From assembly GCA_002837195.1 (NCBI GenBank), contig KZ478063.1, forward strand, positions 128,584 through 192,583: 64,000 nucleotides of DNA. The letters run 5' to 3'. Positions 25,338 through 35,709 of this stretch are shown here, one piece after another. The notes under the pieces were generated by a model that saw only the letters and a program-made list of their open reading frames with translations, was not told the origin of the DNA and ran no database searches. Source of the DNA: Enterobacterales bacterium CwR94 (GTDB taxonomy: Bacteria > Pseudomonadota > Gammaproteobacteria > Enterobacterales > Enterobacteriaceae). A program made the translations under genes and the position numbers. Numbering within the stretch: position 1 is the stretch's first letter; each line of letters opens with the position of its first letter.

Positions 25338-25985
25338 ATGATACAGGTCTATCTTGTCCGCCACGGGGAAACCCTCTGGAACGCCGCCCGGCGTATTCAG
25401 GGGCAGTCAGACAGTGCGCTGACGCAGAAAGGAGAGCAGCAGGCGCATCAGGTAGGGGAGCGGGTTAAGACGCTGGGTATCACGCATGTGATTAGCAGCG
25501 ACCTTGGACGCACCCGCCGCACGGCAGAAATTATCGCTGATGCCTGCGGATGTGATGTTATCTATGACCCACGTTTACGTGAGCTGAATATGGGGGTGCT
25601 TGAACAACGGCCCCTGGATGAGCTGACGGAAGAAGAAGAGAGCTGGCGTCGCACGCTGGTGAACGGCACCGAAGGCGGGCGTATTCCTGAAGGTGAATCC
25701 ATGAGTGAGTTGGCGGAGCGTATGCAAGCGGCATTGAATGCCTGCCTGTCACTGCCTGAGGGCAGTCGTCCGTTGATTGTGAGCCATGGCATGGCGCTGG
25801 GCGCGTTGGTCAGCACTTTGCTGGGCTTACCCGCATGGGCTGAACGTCGACTGCGCCTGCGCAACTGCTCCATCTCTCGCGTGGATTACCAACAAAGCGC
25901 CTGGCTGGCACCGGGATGGGTGGTGGAATCGGCGGGCGATATTTCGCATCTGACTGAACATGCGATGGACGAGTTGCAACGCTGA
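25338..25985 (+). CDS. gpmB: Histidine phosphatase GpmB (YtjC)
   Basis: This 215-residue histidine-phosphatase-superfamily protein is annotated as a phosphoglycerate mutase-like enzyme, although mutase activity is doubtful for this branch. The phosphohistidine motif LVRHGET is at residues 6-12. The second histidine is in IVSHGMALG. Length equals E. coli GpmB. A strong hairpin follows the stop and faces rob. Confidence 0.94.
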   Translation: MIQVYLVRHGETLWNAARRIQGQSDSALTQKGEQQAHQVGERVKTLGITHVISSDLGRTRRTAEIIADACGCDVIYDPRLRELNMGVLEQRPLDELTEEEESWRRTLVNGTEGGRIPEGESMSELAERMQAALNACLSLPEGSRPLIVSHGMALGALVSTLLGLPAWAERRLRLRNCSISRVDYQQSAWLAPGWVVESAGDISHLTEHAMDELQR

Positions 25986-25989
25986 TAAA

Positions 25990-26010
25990 AACGGCCCTTA
26001 GCGGGCCGTT
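25990..26010. terminator. Bidirectional terminator between gpmB and rob
   Basis: Eight-base stem AACGGCCC/GGGCCGTT with loop TTAGC. The minus strand ends in a five-T run, so it serves rob best. Confidence 0.8.
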
Positions 26011-26016
26011 TGTCAT

Positions 26017-26889
26017 TTAGCGATGAATCGGAATCAGATAATCGCAGCGGATCTCTTCCGGCGGCGCGTCGCGCTTTTTGCCGCCATGAGTGTAAAAACG
26101 CTCAATATCCTGTCCGGGACGACGTGTCAGTTGTAGCGTCGGCATACAGGTGCTGTAGAGCGTCAAAATAAACTCCTGCAGCGCCTTAGTTGGGCCATGG
26201 TAGCTAAATTGCACATACTCGCCCGATTCCAGCGTCACATTCTGGGCGTGAGGCAAAGGGGCGGAGAGCTGATTATTAGGCACCGCCGTGGTGTACAGCA
26301 CTTCCTGTTCGTCATCTTTGTCGGGGCTGGGACGGGACTGATGTAAACCGTACAGCACCGGCGGCACCGTGTCGGTTTCGGTCAGAAAACGCTGCCAAAA
26401 ATGCAGGCGCATCTCGTGACGGAAATCGGAAATTTGCTCCAGCGAGCAAGCGTAACTCTGGCTCTGTCCGACCAGCGTGGTTTCCGGCAAGGTAACCCAG
26501 GTGGCTTCCGGCATCACAAACCCCTCATCTAAACGAATCGGCGGGCGAATACCAAAAGAATTCCATTCAGGCGAACGGCGATACCATGCTGGCGTTTGCG
26601 CGAACTGTTTTTTAAATGCGCGGGTAAATGTCTGCTGCGAATCGAAACGATACTGCAATGCGATGTCCAGAATAGGACGGCTGGTCAGACGCAGGGCCAC
26701 GGCCGCTTTCGACAAACGTCGTGCGCGGATATACGCGCCAATGGCATGGCCTGATACGTCTTTGAACATTCGCTGCAAGTGCCATTTTGAGTAGCCTGCC
26801 TTTGACGCCACATTGTCCAGCGACAGAGGTTGATCCAGGTGGCTCTCCAGCCAAACAAGCAAATCGCGAATGATACCGGCTTGATCCAT
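26017..26889 (-). CDS. rob: Right-origin-binding transcription factor Rob
   Basis: Rob is an AraC/XylS activator of the marA/soxS/rob regulon, which includes efflux, solvent and superoxide resistance. The 290 residues have an N-terminal pair of helix-turn-helices (NVASKAGYSKWHLQRMFK and ILDIALQYRFDSQQTFTRAFKK). A GyrI-like C-terminal domain follows. Residues and length match E. coli Rob (289). The start is ATG 26889 (MDQAGIIRDLL) after a GAGGACGAG ribosome site; an upstream extension is unsupported. It is divergent from creA. Confidence 0.95.
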   Translation of the reverse strand: MDQAGIIRDLLVWLESHLDQPLSLDNVASKAGYSKWHLQRMFKDVSGHAIGAYIRARRLSKAAVALRLTSRPILDIALQYRFDSQQTFTRAFKKQFAQTPAWYRRSPEWNSFGIRPPIRLDEGFVMPEATWVTLPETTLVGQSQSYACSLEQISDFRHEMRLHFWQRFLTETDTVPPVLYGLHQSRPSPDKDDEQEVLYTTAVPNNQLSAPLPHAQNVTLESGEYVQFSYHGPTKALQEFILTLYSTCMPTLQLTRRPGQDIERFYTHGGKKRDAPPEEIRCDYLIPIHR

Positions 26890-27086
26890 AACTCGTCCTC
26901 GATGTCCTGATGATTGGTGCAAAGAATATAACGCTGAGGGATAGTAACACTCTTAGGAAAAACCTTGCCTTGGCTTTTGTTTGTTCTTATGTGCTTTTTT
27001 GCAGCAAAATGTGGCTAACCGCCGGGTGCCTCCCTCAGGGCGCCTAACATTACATTGGCATCTATTTAATTAGCAATGGTAACTTA

Positions 27087-27566
27087 ATGAAACTACTTAC
27101 GCGTTTGTGCTTTATTCCTGTTTTGATGGCATCGAGTTACAGCATGGCAGAGCAGATAGGCTCTGTGGATACGGTGTTTAAGATGTTTGGGCCTGACCAT
27201 AAAATCATCGTTGAGGCCTTCGATGATCCGGATATAAAAAATGTAACCTGTTATATCAGTCGGGCAAAAACAGGCGGTATCAAAGGGGGATTAGGTCTGG
27301 CGGAAGACACGGCGGATGCTGCCATTTCTTGCCAACAGGTAGGGCCGATTGAGCTGAATGAGAAGATAAAGCAAGGAAAATCTGAAGGGAGCGTGGTCTT
27401 CAGACAACGCACATCGTTTATCTTTAAAAAGTTACAGGTCGTGCGCTTTTATGACAGTAAGCGTAATTCGCTGATTTATCTGACGTATTCAGATAAAGTC
27501 ATTGAAGGTAGCCCAAAGAATGCGTTGAGTGCCGTGCCGATTATGCCGTGGCGCGCAGCCGAATAA
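27087..27566 (+). CDS. creA: CreA family periplasmic protein
   Basis: CreA is a conserved exported protein of unknown molecular role. The 159 residues begin with a signal peptide ([19 protein letters not shown]) and continue with the family body: [39 protein letters not shown] and [13 protein letters not shown]. In E. coli it heads creABCD, but here arcA follows at once on the opposite strand and creB, creC and creD are missing. A strong terminator separates it from arcA. Confidence 0.93.
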   Translation: MKLLTRLCFIPVLMASSYSMAEQIGSVDTVFKMFGPDHKIIVEAFDDPDIKNVTCYISRAKTGGIKGGLGLAEDTADAAISCQQVGPIELNEKIKQGKSEGSVVFRQRTSFIFKKLQVVRFYDSKRNSLIYLTYSDKVIEGSPKNALSAVPIMPWRAAE

Positions 27567-27579
27567 GACGGATAAAAGA

Positions 27580-27601
27580 AACCGGGCCTGATGGCCCGGT
27601 T
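27580..27601. terminator. Bidirectional terminator between creA and arcA
   Basis: Nine-base stem AACCGGGCC/GGCCCGGTT with loop TGAT between convergent genes. The T-run is poor on both strands, but the stem is strong. Confidence 0.75.
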
Positions 27602-27612
27602 AACAATGCGTG

Positions 27613-28329
27613 TTAGTCTTGCAGATCACCGCAGAAGCGATAGCCTTCACCGTGAATCGTCGCGATGATTTCTGGTGTGTCTGGCGTTGATTCAAAGTGT
27701 TTACGAATGCGGCGGATCGTCACATCGACAGTACGATCGTGCGGTTTCAGCTCGCGTCCGGTCATTTTTTTCAGCAAATCAGCTCGGGTTTGAATTTTGC
27801 CCGGATTCTCACAGAAGTGCAGCATGGCGCGAAACTCACTGCGCGGCAGCTTATAAGGTTCGCCTGCCGGGCTGACCAGAGAACGGCTATTAATGTCCAG
27901 TTCCCAGCCATTGAATTTATAGCTTTCAACCAGCTTACGTTCTTCACCTACCGGTGCCAAATTCATGGTACGCGAGAGCAGGTTACGTGCGCGAATCGTT
28001 AATTCGCGTGGATTGAACGGCTTGGTGATGTAATCGTCGGCACCAATTTCCAGGCCGAGGATTTTATCCACTTCGTTATCACGACCGGTTAAAAACATCA
28101 GTGCTACATTGGCTTGCTCGCGCAACTCACGCGCCAGAAGCAACCCATTTTTACCTGGCAGGTTGATATCCATAATCACCAGGTTGATGTCGTGATCGGT
28201 GAGGATCTGATGCATTTCAGCACCGTCCGTTGCTTCATGCACCATGTAGCCTTCAGCCTCAAAAATACTTTTGAGAGTGTTGCGAGTCACTAACTCGTCT
28301 TCAACGATAAGTATGTGTGGGGTCTGCAT
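27613..28329 (-). CDS. arcA: Aerobic respiration response regulator ArcA
   Basis: ArcA is the OmpR-type response regulator of the ArcBA system and represses respiratory genes under low oxygen. The 238 residues equal the E. coli length. The receiver domain shows the acidic pocket VEDE, the phosphorylated aspartate in [10 protein letters not shown] (about residue 54) and the lysine in ITKPF. The winged-helix output domain ends [14 protein letters not shown]. The start is ATG 28329 ([12 protein letters not shown]). A 504-base upstream region holds an FNR-type box. Confidence 0.97.
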   Translation of the reverse strand: MQTPHILIVEDELVTRNTLKSIFEAEGYMVHEATDGAEMHQILTDHDINLVIMDINLPGKNGLLLARELREQANVALMFLTGRDNEVDKILGLEIGADDYITKPFNPRELTIRARNLLSRTMNLAPVGEERKLVESYKFNGWELDINSRSLVSPAGEPYKLPRSEFRAMLHFCENPGKIQTRADLLKKMTGRELKPHDRTVDVTIRRIRKHFESTPDTPEIIATIHGEGYRFCGDLQD

Positions 28330-28833
28330 TTGTTCGCTACCTGAAATTGCCAACAATTAGAAACAGGACGGTTAACAAAAACGCTCTGCCTGTCAGTCAG
28401 TCATTCAACAGTGTTTATCCTAACTGTATTAACAGCGATATAACAGTGAGGGTTACAACCATCGAGCATTAAAATAACGCTTCGTTGACTTATATCAAAA
28501 GCAAGTGTAGCACGATAACACTTTAGTGAAAAATCCTTAGCAGAATGCCAGTTTAGCTCACATTTAATAACCATGGAGTTACGTTTTCTGGCGGCGATCG
28601 GCGGAGTCAGTATATTTGGGATTTAACATTTCATAATGAGTTGTTCTGTAAGGTAATAAATGAGAAATTAAGTCGTTTTACGCTGTTGCGTGGTGATTCT
28701 CGCTTAGGGCCATTTCAAGATGGTTAATGCAGTGATTTTGCTGTGTTATTAAAATGTTAATTTTGAAATTGTGTTTTTAACATCTCGCCGCCTCGCCGTA
28801 TGATGGACTGTCATTTATTCTTTTCGAGGCATT
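28330..28833. other. Long AT-rich intergenic region before arcA and lasT
   Basis: No supported gene was found in these 504 bases. The small E. coli yjjY frame was looked for and is not recognisable. The region holds the arcA upstream control sequence with an FNR-like box at 28485-28498, and the lasT promoter area. Repeated TTAAAATGTTAATTTT-like AT tracts near 28745-28785 show no gene signal. Confidence 0.6.
28485..28498 (-). promoter_or_regulatory. FNR box upstream of arcA
   Basis: TTGACTTATATCAA matches the FNR consensus TTGAT-N4-ATCAA at nine of ten defined bases. It lies about 155 bases before the arcA start. FNR activation of arcA is established in E. coli, so the site is likely functional. 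Confidence 0.7.
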
Positions 28834-29532
28834 ATGCATTTTCCGTTAATTTTGGTTTCCCCTGCGCGCCCTGAAAATATTGGCGCTGCAGCGCGTGCCA
28901 TGAAAACCATGGGTTTCAGCGAATTAAGGATTGTCGATAGCCAGGCGCATCGCGAACCTGCGGCGTACCGTGTCGCGCACGGAGCGACGGAAATCCTGGA
29001 TAACGCCACTGAATGGCCAACATTGCGTGCTGCGCTGGCGGATGTGGGGTTTAGCGTGGCGACAACGGCTCGCTGTCGGGCAAAATTCCGCTACTATGCA
29101 ACGCCACAGCAGACTGAAGCGCTGCTGCGGGAAAAACTGCAATGGGTTGAGCGGGTCGCGCTGGTGTTTGGCCGTGAAGACAGCGGCTTAACCAATGAAG
29201 AACTTGAGCAAGTTGATCTACTGACTGGCGTGCCAATGGCGGTGGATTATCCCTCACTGAATCTGGGGCAGGCGGTGATGGTCTTTTGTTACCAGCTCTC
29301 CGCTCTACACGGGGTCGAAGTGAGTACTGCGCCGCAAGCTGATGCGACACAGTTGCAGGCATTACGTGAACGCTGCTCGCGTTTGTTACATCAACTTGAC
29401 GTGGCGGACGATGAGAAATTGTCAGACTGGATCCAACAGCGCTTAGGGTTACTGGAGCAGCGTGACAGTGCGATGCTGCATCGGTTGTTGCACGATGTAG
29501 AGAAAAAATTAATAGATAAAAATACCGCCTGA
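28834..29532 (+). CDS. lasT: SpoU/TrmH-family RNA methyltransferase LasT (YjtD)
   Basis: This 232-residue SPOUT-class methyltransferase is related to TrmJ and predicted to 2'-O-methylate RNA with S-adenosylmethionine. The trefoil-knot motifs are clear: ARPENIGAAARAMKTMGF at the N-terminus, LVFGREDSGLTNEEL and YPSLNLGQAVMVFCYQL. The RNA target of LasT proteins is not established. It lies between arcA and the thr operon as in E. coli. A small hairpin with a short T-run overlaps its end. Confidence 0.9.
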   Translation: MHFPLILVSPARPENIGAAARAMKTMGFSELRIVDSQAHREPAAYRVAHGATEILDNATEWPTLRAALADVGFSVATTARCRAKFRYYATPQQTEALLREKLQWVERVALVFGREDSGLTNEELEQVDLLTGVPMAVDYPSLNLGQAVMVFCYQLSALHGVEVSTAPQADATQLQALRERCSRLLHQLDVADDEKLSDWIQQRLGLLEQRDSAMLHRLLHDVEKKLIDKNTA

Positions 29533-29553
29533 TTTCGTTTTAACGAAATTTTA
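29532..29553 (+). terminator. Weak terminator at the lasT end
   Basis: ATTTCGTT/AACGAAAT is an eight-base inverted repeat, with TTTTA reading on from its right arm. The effective loop uses the central bases, so the stem is short and AT-rich. Confidence 0.4.
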
Positions 29554-29652
29554 TGAAGAGAATACACTCTCTGCCAGCGCAAATGACAAGAACCTGCCGT
29601 TGGCTTGAGGGGGCATCACTGGTGAGCGTTTCGGTTGCGGCGGATAAAAAAA

Positions 29653-29679
29653 TTGACACTGCGTGCGGTTTGCTTTACT
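29653..29679 (+). promoter_or_regulatory. Probable thr operon promoter
   Basis: A consensus TTGACA is at 29653-29658, with TTTACT at 29674-29679 as the best -10. The 15-base spacing is short. The -35 match is exact and the site is about 45 bases before thrL. Confidence 0.45.
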
Positions 29680-29724
29680 TCTGAAAGCCGACAGATTCAA
29701 CGACAGACAGACGATAAATCCTAA

Positions 29725-29796
29725 ATGCGTACAATCAGCCTGAACATGACAACCATTATTACCACCACCATTACCACAGGTAACGGTGCGGGCTGA
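29725..29796 (+). CDS. thrL: thr operon leader peptide ThrL
   Basis: This is a 23-residue leader with eight threonine and four isoleucine codons concentrated between residues 9 and 18, ending TTGNGAG as in E. coli ThrL. Ribosome stalling at these codons when charged tRNA-Thr or tRNA-Ile is low decides whether the downstream attenuator forms. It is too short for routine gene finding and was read directly from the sequence. Confidence 0.95.
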   Translation: MRTISLNMTTIITTTITTGNGAG

Positions 29797-29853
29797 CGCA
29801 TACCAGGAAAAATAAAAAAAGAAGCCCGCACCTCACAGTGCGGGTTTTTTTTT
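29785..29853 (+). promoter_or_regulatory. thr attenuator with competing antiterminator
   Basis: The terminator is a seven-base stem CCCGCAC/GTGCGGG (29825-29831 and 29838-29844) followed by nine T. The segment GGTGCGGGCT at 29785-29794, within the end of thrL, is perfectly complementary to AGCCCGCACC at 29823-29832. It would sequester the left terminator arm when the ribosome stalls upstream. Both alternatives are visible in the sequence. Confidence 0.93.
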
Positions 29854-29878
29854 CGGCAAAAATCAGGAGAGATTGACA

Positions 29879-32341
29879 ATGCGAGTGTTGAAATTCGGTG
29901 GAACCTCGGTGGCTAATGCACAGCGCTTTCTGAGCGTTGCCGATATCCTTGAAAGTAATGCGTTACAGGGACAGGTCGCCACCGTGCTGTCTGCGCCAGC
30001 GAAAATCACCAATCACCTGGTGGCAATGATTGAGAAAACCATCAGCGGCCAGGATATCCAGCCGAATCTCAGTGATGCTGAACGTATTTTTGCCGATCTG
30101 CTGCAAGGTTTGGCGGATGCGCAACCAGGTTTTGATTTGCCGCGAGTAAAAAGAGTGGTTGAGCAAGAGTTTGCCCAACTGCGCCAGGTATTACACGGTA
30201 TCAGCCTGTTGGGCCAGTGCCCGGACAGTGTTAACGCCAGCATCATCTGCCGGGGTGAAAAGCTCTCCATCGCTATCATGGATGCCTTATTGCAGGCGCG
30301 CGGACATGCCGTTTCGGTCATTAATCCGGTCGAAAAACTGCTGGCCGTTGGGCACTATCTCGAATCTACCGTTGATATTACTGAATCCACTCGTCGCATT
30401 GTGGCCAGCCAAATTCCAGCCGGAAACATGATTTTGATGGCCGGTTTTACTGCCGGCAACGAGCACGGCGAATTGGTGGTGCTCGGGCGTAATGGCTCCG
30501 ATTACTCAGCTGCGGTGCTGGCTGCGTGCTTACGCGCAGATTGCTGTGAGATCTGGACCGATGTCGACGGCGTGTACACTTGCGATCCTCGTCAGGTTCC
30601 CGATGCGCGCTTGCTGAAATCGATGTCCTATCAGGAAGCGATGGAGCTCTCTTACTTTGGTGCGAAAGTACTGCATCCGCGTACTATCAGTCCTATCGCA
30701 CAGTTCCAAATCCCCTGTCTGATTAAAAATACGGGCAATCCGCAGGCGCCAGGTACCCTGATTGGCGGCGATCATGTTGATGAAGAGAATCCGGTAAAAG
30801 GCATCTCCAATCTGAACAACATGGCCATGTTTAACGTTTCCGGGCCTGGCATGAAAGGGATGGTCGGGATGGCAGCCCGCGTATTTGCTGCCATGTCGCG
30901 TGCCGGTATTTCCGTGGTGCTGATCACGCAATCCTCTTCCGAATACAGCATTAGCTTCTGTGTGCCACAAAGTGAAATGGCGCGCGCGCGCCGCATTTTG
31001 GAAGAAGAGTTTTACCTTGAATTAAAAGATGGCGTGCTGGAGCCTCTGGATGTCATGGAGCAGCTGGCGGTAATCTCGGTTGTCGGTGATGGCATGCGCA
31101 CTCAGCGCGGGATCTCAGCCAAATTCTTCTCTGCGCTGGCGCGCGCCAATATCAATATTGTCGCCATTGCGCAGGGGTCTTCTGAGCGTTCCATTTCAGT
31201 GGTCGTGAAGAACGATGATGTCACCACGGGTGTGCGTGTGGTGCATCAGATGCTGTTCAACACCGATCAGGTTATTGAAGTGTTTTTGATTGGTGTCGGC
31301 GGCGTCGGTGGGGCTTTATTGGATCAGCTGCATCGCCAGCAGGCGTGGTTGAAGAAGAAACATATCGATCTGCGCGTATGCGGTATCGCCAATTCAAAAG
31401 CGTTATTGACCAACGTGCATGGCATTGATTTAACCAACTGGAAAGCCGAGCTGGCGGAAGCCAAAGAGCCGCTCAATCTGGGACGCATGATTCGCCTGGT
31501 GAAAGAGTATCACCTGTTAAATCCCGTGATTGTGGATTGTACCTCTTCCAGCGCGGTTGCTGAGCAGTATGCGGATTTCCTTGCCGATGGTTTCCATGTG
31601 GTGACGCCGAACAAAAAGGCCAATACCGCGTCCTGGAACTACTATCAGCAAATGCGCGCCGCAGCGGCGAAATCCCGTCGCAAGTTTCTGTATGACACCA
31701 ACGTGGGTGCCGGATTGCCGGTGATTGAAAACCTGCAAAATTTGCTGAATGCGGGTGATGAATTAATCCGTTTTTCTGGCATTCTTTCTGGCTCACTCTC
31801 CTTTATTTTCGGTAAGCTGGATGAAGGCATGTCCCTGTCCGAAGCGACGAAAATCGCACGTGAGATGGGTTATACCGAACCCGATCCGCGCGATGATCTC
31901 TCGGGTATGGATGTCGCGCGTAAGGTCTTGATCCTTGCTCGTGAAGCGGGTTATCAGTTGGAACTGAGCGATATCCAGATGGATCCCATGCTGCCACAAG
32001 AATTTATTGATATTGCGGATGTCGATACCTTTATGCAGCGTTTACCGGAACTGGATGCCTCGTTCGCCGATCGCGTGGCACGTGCGCGTGATGAAGGCAA
32101 AGTGCTGCGTTTTGTCGGCGCTATCGAAGAAGGTGGCCAATGCGTAGTGAAGGTGGATGCCGTTGATGGCAACGATCCGCTTTATAAAGTAAAAAACGGC
32201 GAGAACGCCCTGGCATTCTACAGCCGTTATTACCAACCGATTCCGCTGGTGTTGCGCGGTTACGGTGCGGGTAACGATGTCACTGCAGCAGGCGTGTTTG
32301 CCGACTTGCTGCGTACACTTTCCTGGAAGTTGGGTGTTTAA
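29879..32341 (+). CDS. thrA: Bifunctional aspartokinase I / homoserine dehydrogenase I
   Basis: ThrA catalyses the first and third steps from aspartate to threonine and is feedback-inhibited by threonine. The 820 residues, the same as E. coli, comprise an amino-acid kinase domain ([15 protein letters not shown], and [10 protein letters not shown] near residue 200). Two ACT-type regulatory modules follow around 320-460. The C-terminal homoserine dehydrogenase has the nucleotide motif [14 protein letters not shown] and the catalytic region [15 protein letters not shown]. The start is ATG 29879 behind AGGAGA; the TTG two codons earlier is unlikely. thrB starts two bases after its stop. Confidence 0.98.
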   Translation: MRVLKFGGTSVANAQRFLSVADILESNALQGQVATVLSAPAKITNHLVAMIEKTISGQDIQPNLSDAERIFADLLQGLADAQPGFDLPRVKRVVEQEFAQLRQVLHGISLLGQCPDSVNASIICRGEKLSIAIMDALLQARGHAVSVINPVEKLLAVGHYLESTVDITESTRRIVASQIPAGNMILMAGFTAGNEHGELVVLGRNGSDYSAAVLAACLRADCCEIWTDVDGVYTCDPRQVPDARLLKSMSYQEAMELSYFGAKVLHPRTISPIAQFQIPCLIKNTGNPQAPGTLIGGDHVDEENPVKGISNLNNMAMFNVSGPGMKGMVGMAARVFAAMSRAGISVVLITQSSSEYSISFCVPQSEMARARRILEEEFYLELKDGVLEPLDVMEQLAVISVVGDGMRTQRGISAKFFSALARANINIVAIAQGSSERSISVVVKNDDVTTGVRVVHQMLFNTDQVIEVFLIGVGGVGGALLDQLHRQQAWLKKKHIDLRVCGIANSKALLTNVHGIDLTNWKAELAEAKEPLNLGRMIRLVKEYHLLNPVIVDCTSSSAVAEQYADFLADGFHVVTPNKKANTASWNYYQQMRAAAAKSRRKFLYDTNVGAGLPVIENLQNLLNAGDELIRFSGILSGSLSFIFGKLDEGMSLSEATKIAREMGYTEPDPRDDLSGMDVARKVLILAREAGYQLELSDIQMDPMLPQEFIDIADVDTFMQRLPELDASFADRVARARDEGKVLRFVGAIEEGGQCVVKVDAVDGNDPLYKVKNGENALAFYSRYYQPIPLVLRGYGAGNDVTAAGVFADLLRTLSWKLGV

Positions 32342-32343
32342 CG

Positions 32344-33273
32344 ATGGTAAAAATTTATGCTCCGGCCTCGATTGGTAATGTGAGTGTTGGTTTTGATGTG
32401 TTGGGTGCAGCGGTTTCTCCGGTGGATGGCACCTTATTAGGGGATTGCGTCACGGTTGAAGCAGCGGATCAGTTCTCGCTGAAAAACACGGGCCGTTTTG
32501 TCGGTAAGCTCCCAACGGATCCGCAGGAAAATATCGTCTGGCAGTGCTGGTCACGTTTTTGCGAGGCGATTGGCAAAACGGTACCGGTGGCGATGACGCT
32601 GGAAAAGAACATGCCGATTGGTTCCGGTCTGGGCTCAAGTGCCTGCTCTGTGGTGGCAGGATTGATGGCGATGAACGAGTTCTGTGGCAAGCCACTCAGC
32701 GATACCGAATTGCTGGGCCTGATGGGGGAGCTGGAAGGCCGCATTTCAGGCAGCGTGCATTACGATAATGTGGCACCGTGCTTTCTGGGCGGCATTCAAT
32801 TAATGCTGGAAGAGAACGGCATTATTAGCCAACAGGTGCCTGCTTTTGACGATTGGCTGTGGGTGATGGCGTATCCCGGTATCAAAGTGTCGACCGCTGA
32901 AGCGCGTGCCATTTTACCGGCACAATACCGTAAAGAAGATTGCATTAAGCATGGTCGCTATTTGGCTGGCTTCATCCACGCTTGCCATACGCAACAACCT
33001 GCGTTGGCGGCTAAACTGATGCGAGACGTGATTGCGGAACCGTACCGCACAAAACTGCTGCCAGGCTTTGCCGAGGCGCGTCAGGCAGCACAGGATATCG
33101 GCGCGTTGGCCTGTGGGATCTCGGGTTCCGGGCCAACGTTATTTGCGGTGTGTAATGAGATGGCGACGGCGCAGCGTATGGCGCAGTGGCTGGAGCAACA
33201 CTATCTGCAAAATGATGAAGGGTTTGTTCATATTTGCCGTCTCGACACGGCAGGCGCACGTAAATTGGGATAA
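32344..33273 (+). CDS. thrB: Homoserine kinase
   Basis: ThrB phosphorylates homoserine with ATP. This GHMP-family kinase has 309 residues. The ATP-loop motif is [21 protein letters not shown] and the C-terminal glycine-rich motif is [13 protein letters not shown]. It lies two bases after thrA and three before thrC, within the thrLABC operon. Length equals the E. coli protein. Confidence 0.97.
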   Translation: MVKIYAPASIGNVSVGFDVLGAAVSPVDGTLLGDCVTVEAADQFSLKNTGRFVGKLPTDPQENIVWQCWSRFCEAIGKTVPVAMTLEKNMPIGSGLGSSACSVVAGLMAMNEFCGKPLSDTELLGLMGELEGRISGSVHYDNVAPCFLGGIQLMLEENGIISQQVPAFDDWLWVMAYPGIKVSTAEARAILPAQYRKEDCIKHGRYLAGFIHACHTQQPALAAKLMRDVIAEPYRTKLLPGFAEARQAAQDIGALACGISGSGPTLFAVCNEMATAQRMAQWLEQHYLQNDEGFVHICRLDTAGARKLG

Positions 33274-33276
33274 CGC

Positions 33277-34566
33277 ATGAAACTGTATAATCTGAAAGAT
33301 CACAATGAGCAGGTCAGCTTTGCTCAGGCAGTTAAGCAGGGATTAGGTAAACAGCAAGGGTTATTCTTCCCGCTGGAGCTGCCTGAATTCGAGTCGACAG
33401 ATATCGACGCCATGCTGGAGATGGACTTTGTCACGCGCAGCAGCAAAATTCTTTCTGCCTTTATTGGCGATGAGATCCCTGCGGATCATTTAAACGAGCG
33501 TGTTAAAGCCGCGTTTGCTTTCCCGGCACCGGTGAAAAACGTTACCGATGACATTGCCTGCCTGGAGTTGTTCCACGGGCCGACGCTGGCGTTTAAAGAT
33601 TTCGGCGGTCGCTTTATGGCGCAAATGCTGTCCTATGTCAGTGGCAGCAATGAGCAAATCACTATTTTAACGGCGACCTCAGGTGACACCGGTGCTGCCG
33701 TGGCCCATGCGTTTTACGGCATGGAAAACGTGCGTGTGGTTATCCTGTATCCGCAAGGCAAAATCAGCCCGTTGCAGGAGAAACTGTTCTGCACACTGGG
33801 CGGCAACATCGAAACCATTGCGATTGACGGTGATTTTGATGCCTGTCAGGCGCTGGTGAAACAGGCCTTTGATGATGAAGAGTTGAAGAAGACGATTGGC
33901 CTGAACTCTGCTAACTCCATCAACATCAGTCGCCTGCTGGCACAGATTTGTTATTACTTTGAAGCCGTCGCTCAACTGCCGCAGGAAAAACGCAACCAAC
34001 TGGTGATTTCTGTGCCGAGCGGCAACTTTGGCGACCTGACCGCAGGTTTACTGGCAAAATCGTTGGGATTACCGGTGAAGCGCTTTATTGCCGCAACCAA
34101 TGCGAACGATACGGTGCCGCGCTTCCTGCAAAATGGCCAATGGATTCCAAATACCACGGTTGCCACGCTGTCCAATGCGATGGATGTGAGCCAGCCGAAT
34201 AACTGGCCGCGCGTTGAAGAGCTGTTCCGTCGTAAAACCTGGCAGTTAAAAGAGTTGGGCTTTGGTGCAGTGAGCGATGAAACCACGCGTGAAACGATGC
34301 GGGAAGTTGCAGAGCTGGGTTATATCTCTGAGCCGCATGCAGCGATTGCTTACCGCTTGCTGCGTGATCAATTGCAGGATGGGGAATTTGGTTTGTTCCT
34401 CGGCACGGCACACCCGGCGAAGTTCAAAGAGAGCGTGGATGAGATCTTGGGGCAATCCTTGCCTCTGCCTGAAGCACTGGCTGCTCGCGCTGAGTTGCCG
34501 CTGTTATCGGCAAACTTACCGGCTGATTTCGCACAACTGCGCGGCTTTTTACTCAAAGGCCACTAA
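33277..34566 (+). CDS. thrC: Threonine synthase
   Basis: ThrC is a PLP-dependent enzyme that converts O-phosphohomoserine to threonine. The 429 residues show the Schiff-base lysine in HGPTLAFKDFGGRFM (about residue 107), the phosphate-binding TATSGDTGAAVAHAF and SVPSGNFGDLTAG. It is the last gene of the thr operon and is followed by a strong terminator shared with yaaA. Confidence 0.97.
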   Translation: MKLYNLKDHNEQVSFAQAVKQGLGKQQGLFFPLELPEFESTDIDAMLEMDFVTRSSKILSAFIGDEIPADHLNERVKAAFAFPAPVKNVTDDIACLELFHGPTLAFKDFGGRFMAQMLSYVSGSNEQITILTATSGDTGAAVAHAFYGMENVRVVILYPQGKISPLQEKLFCTLGGNIETIAIDGDFDACQALVKQAFDDEELKKTIGLNSANSINISRLLAQICYYFEAVAQLPQEKRNQLVISVPSGNFGDLTAGLLAKSLGLPVKRFIAATNANDTVPRFLQNGQWIPNTTVATLSNAMDVSQPNNWPRVEELFRRKTWQLKELGFGAVSDETTRETMREVAELGYISEPHAAIAYRLLRDQLQDGEFGLFLGTAHPAKFKESVDEILGQSLPLPEALAARAELPLLSANLPADFAQLRGFLLKGH

Positions 34567-34573
34567 GGCCAGC

Positions 34574-34612
34574 GTGCTGTCTCTGGCTTTAAGCAGAGAC
34601 AGCACGGCTTTT
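34574..34612. terminator. Bidirectional terminator between thrC and yaaA
   Basis: A twelve-base perfect stem GTGCTGTCTCTG/CAGAGACAGCAC (34574-34585 and 34594-34605) with a short T-run on the plus strand, between convergent genes. Confidence 0.85.
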
Positions 34613-34613
34613 C

Positions 34614-35390
34614 TCACGACTGTTCGTGGCGTTTAAACACCCATTCATTCTCTTTGCTGTTCTCGGCATCAAAGAAATAACCTTCCAAATCAAATTGCTT
34701 CAAGTGTTCTGGTTGGGTCAACCGCTCCTGAATAATAAAACGGCTCATTAAGCCACGCGCTTTTTTGGCATAAAAACTAATGACTTTAAAAGTGCCATTT
34801 TTCTCATCCAGAAACACCGGCTTAATAATACGTCCCTGCAGGCTTTTGGGTTTTACGGCTTTAAAATACTCGTCAGATGCCAAATTAACCAAAATGTCAT
34901 CCCCTTGATCCGCCAGCGCTTTATTAAGCGTAGCGGTTATTTTGTCGCCCCAAAAGCTATAGAGATCTTTGCCGGCTGGATTGGCCAGCTTAATCCCCAT
35001 TTCCAGGCGATAGGGCATCATTAAATCCAGCGGGCGCAAAACACCGTACAGACCCGATAACATCCGCACATGTTGCTGCGCGAAGTCGAAGTCCTGCTCA
35101 CTGAACGTCTCTGCCTGCAAGCCAGTGTACACATCGCCTTTAAAAGCGAGGATTGCCTGGCGCGCATTATCAGGTGTGAAATCGGGTTGCCACTCATTGA
35201 AACGCACAGCATTTAAACTGGAGAGTTTATCGCTGATACTCATCAGGCTGCCGATTTGCGCGGGGGTTAACTTGCGCGCGACGTCGATAAGTTTTTGCGA
35301 CTCATCCAACAGCGCAGGTTGCGTGTGGCGGTGCGTTGCCAGTGGGCTTTCATAGTCGAGCGTCTTCGCGGGGGACAGAGTCAATAACAT
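34614..35390 (-). CDS. yaaA: Peroxide stress protein YaaA
   Basis: YaaA (DUF328/UPF0246) lowers free iron and limits Fenton damage during peroxide stress in E. coli, where OxyR induces it. Its biochemical mechanism is still open. The 258 residues match the E. coli length. Hallmarks are LSPAKTLDY at the N-terminus, [30 protein letters not shown] and [13 protein letters not shown]. The start is ATG 35390; the upstream extension has no similarity. No OxyR site was identified by eye. Confidence 0.95.
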   Translation of the reverse strand: MLLTLSPAKTLDYESPLATHRHTQPALLDESQKLIDVARKLTPAQIGSLMSISDKLSSLNAVRFNEWQPDFTPDNARQAILAFKGDVYTGLQAETFSEQDFDFAQQHVRMLSGLYGVLRPLDLMMPYRLEMGIKLANPAGKDLYSFWGDKITATLNKALADQGDDILVNLASDEYFKAVKPKSLQGRIIKPVFLDEKNGTFKVISFYAKKARGLMSRFIIQERLTQPEHLKQFDLEGYFFDAENSKENEWVFKRHEQS

Positions 35391-35709
35391 GCTGGTGTCA
35401 TCCTGAACGTATCTGAAAATCAATGGCGGGCAGTGTAGCAAAAAATGACCAAGGTGTGGTGTATCGCTGTGATGGGGAGAACCTGTGAGCGGTAAGCATA
35501 AATCGTTACATTATTATCCCACCAAGAATAGTCCTTTTCTTAGAAATAATTCTGGAAATTAATCATTACCCCTTAATTTATTTTTTTCCTTCGCGGAATG
35601 CAGTATTTTATTTTCGTCATTTCGGATGATTCTAATATTCATAAGCCTTTTTATTTGTCGCCTTCTGCCTGTTTTTCAGGTGGAACCCTTATGCAATGGA
35701 TTACACACT
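35391..35709. other. AT-rich intergenic region between yaaA and the adhesin gene
   Basis: No gene was found in these 319 bases. They are clearly richer in A and T than the backbone and must hold the divergent promoters of yaaA and the adhesin. An in-frame ATG at 35626 lies in this stretch but encodes a non-family hydrophobic stretch. Confidence 0.6.

Noticed and set aside
28381-28833. A possible yjjY homologue between arcA and lasT
   Set aside because: No frame resembling the E. coli peptide was found on either strand.
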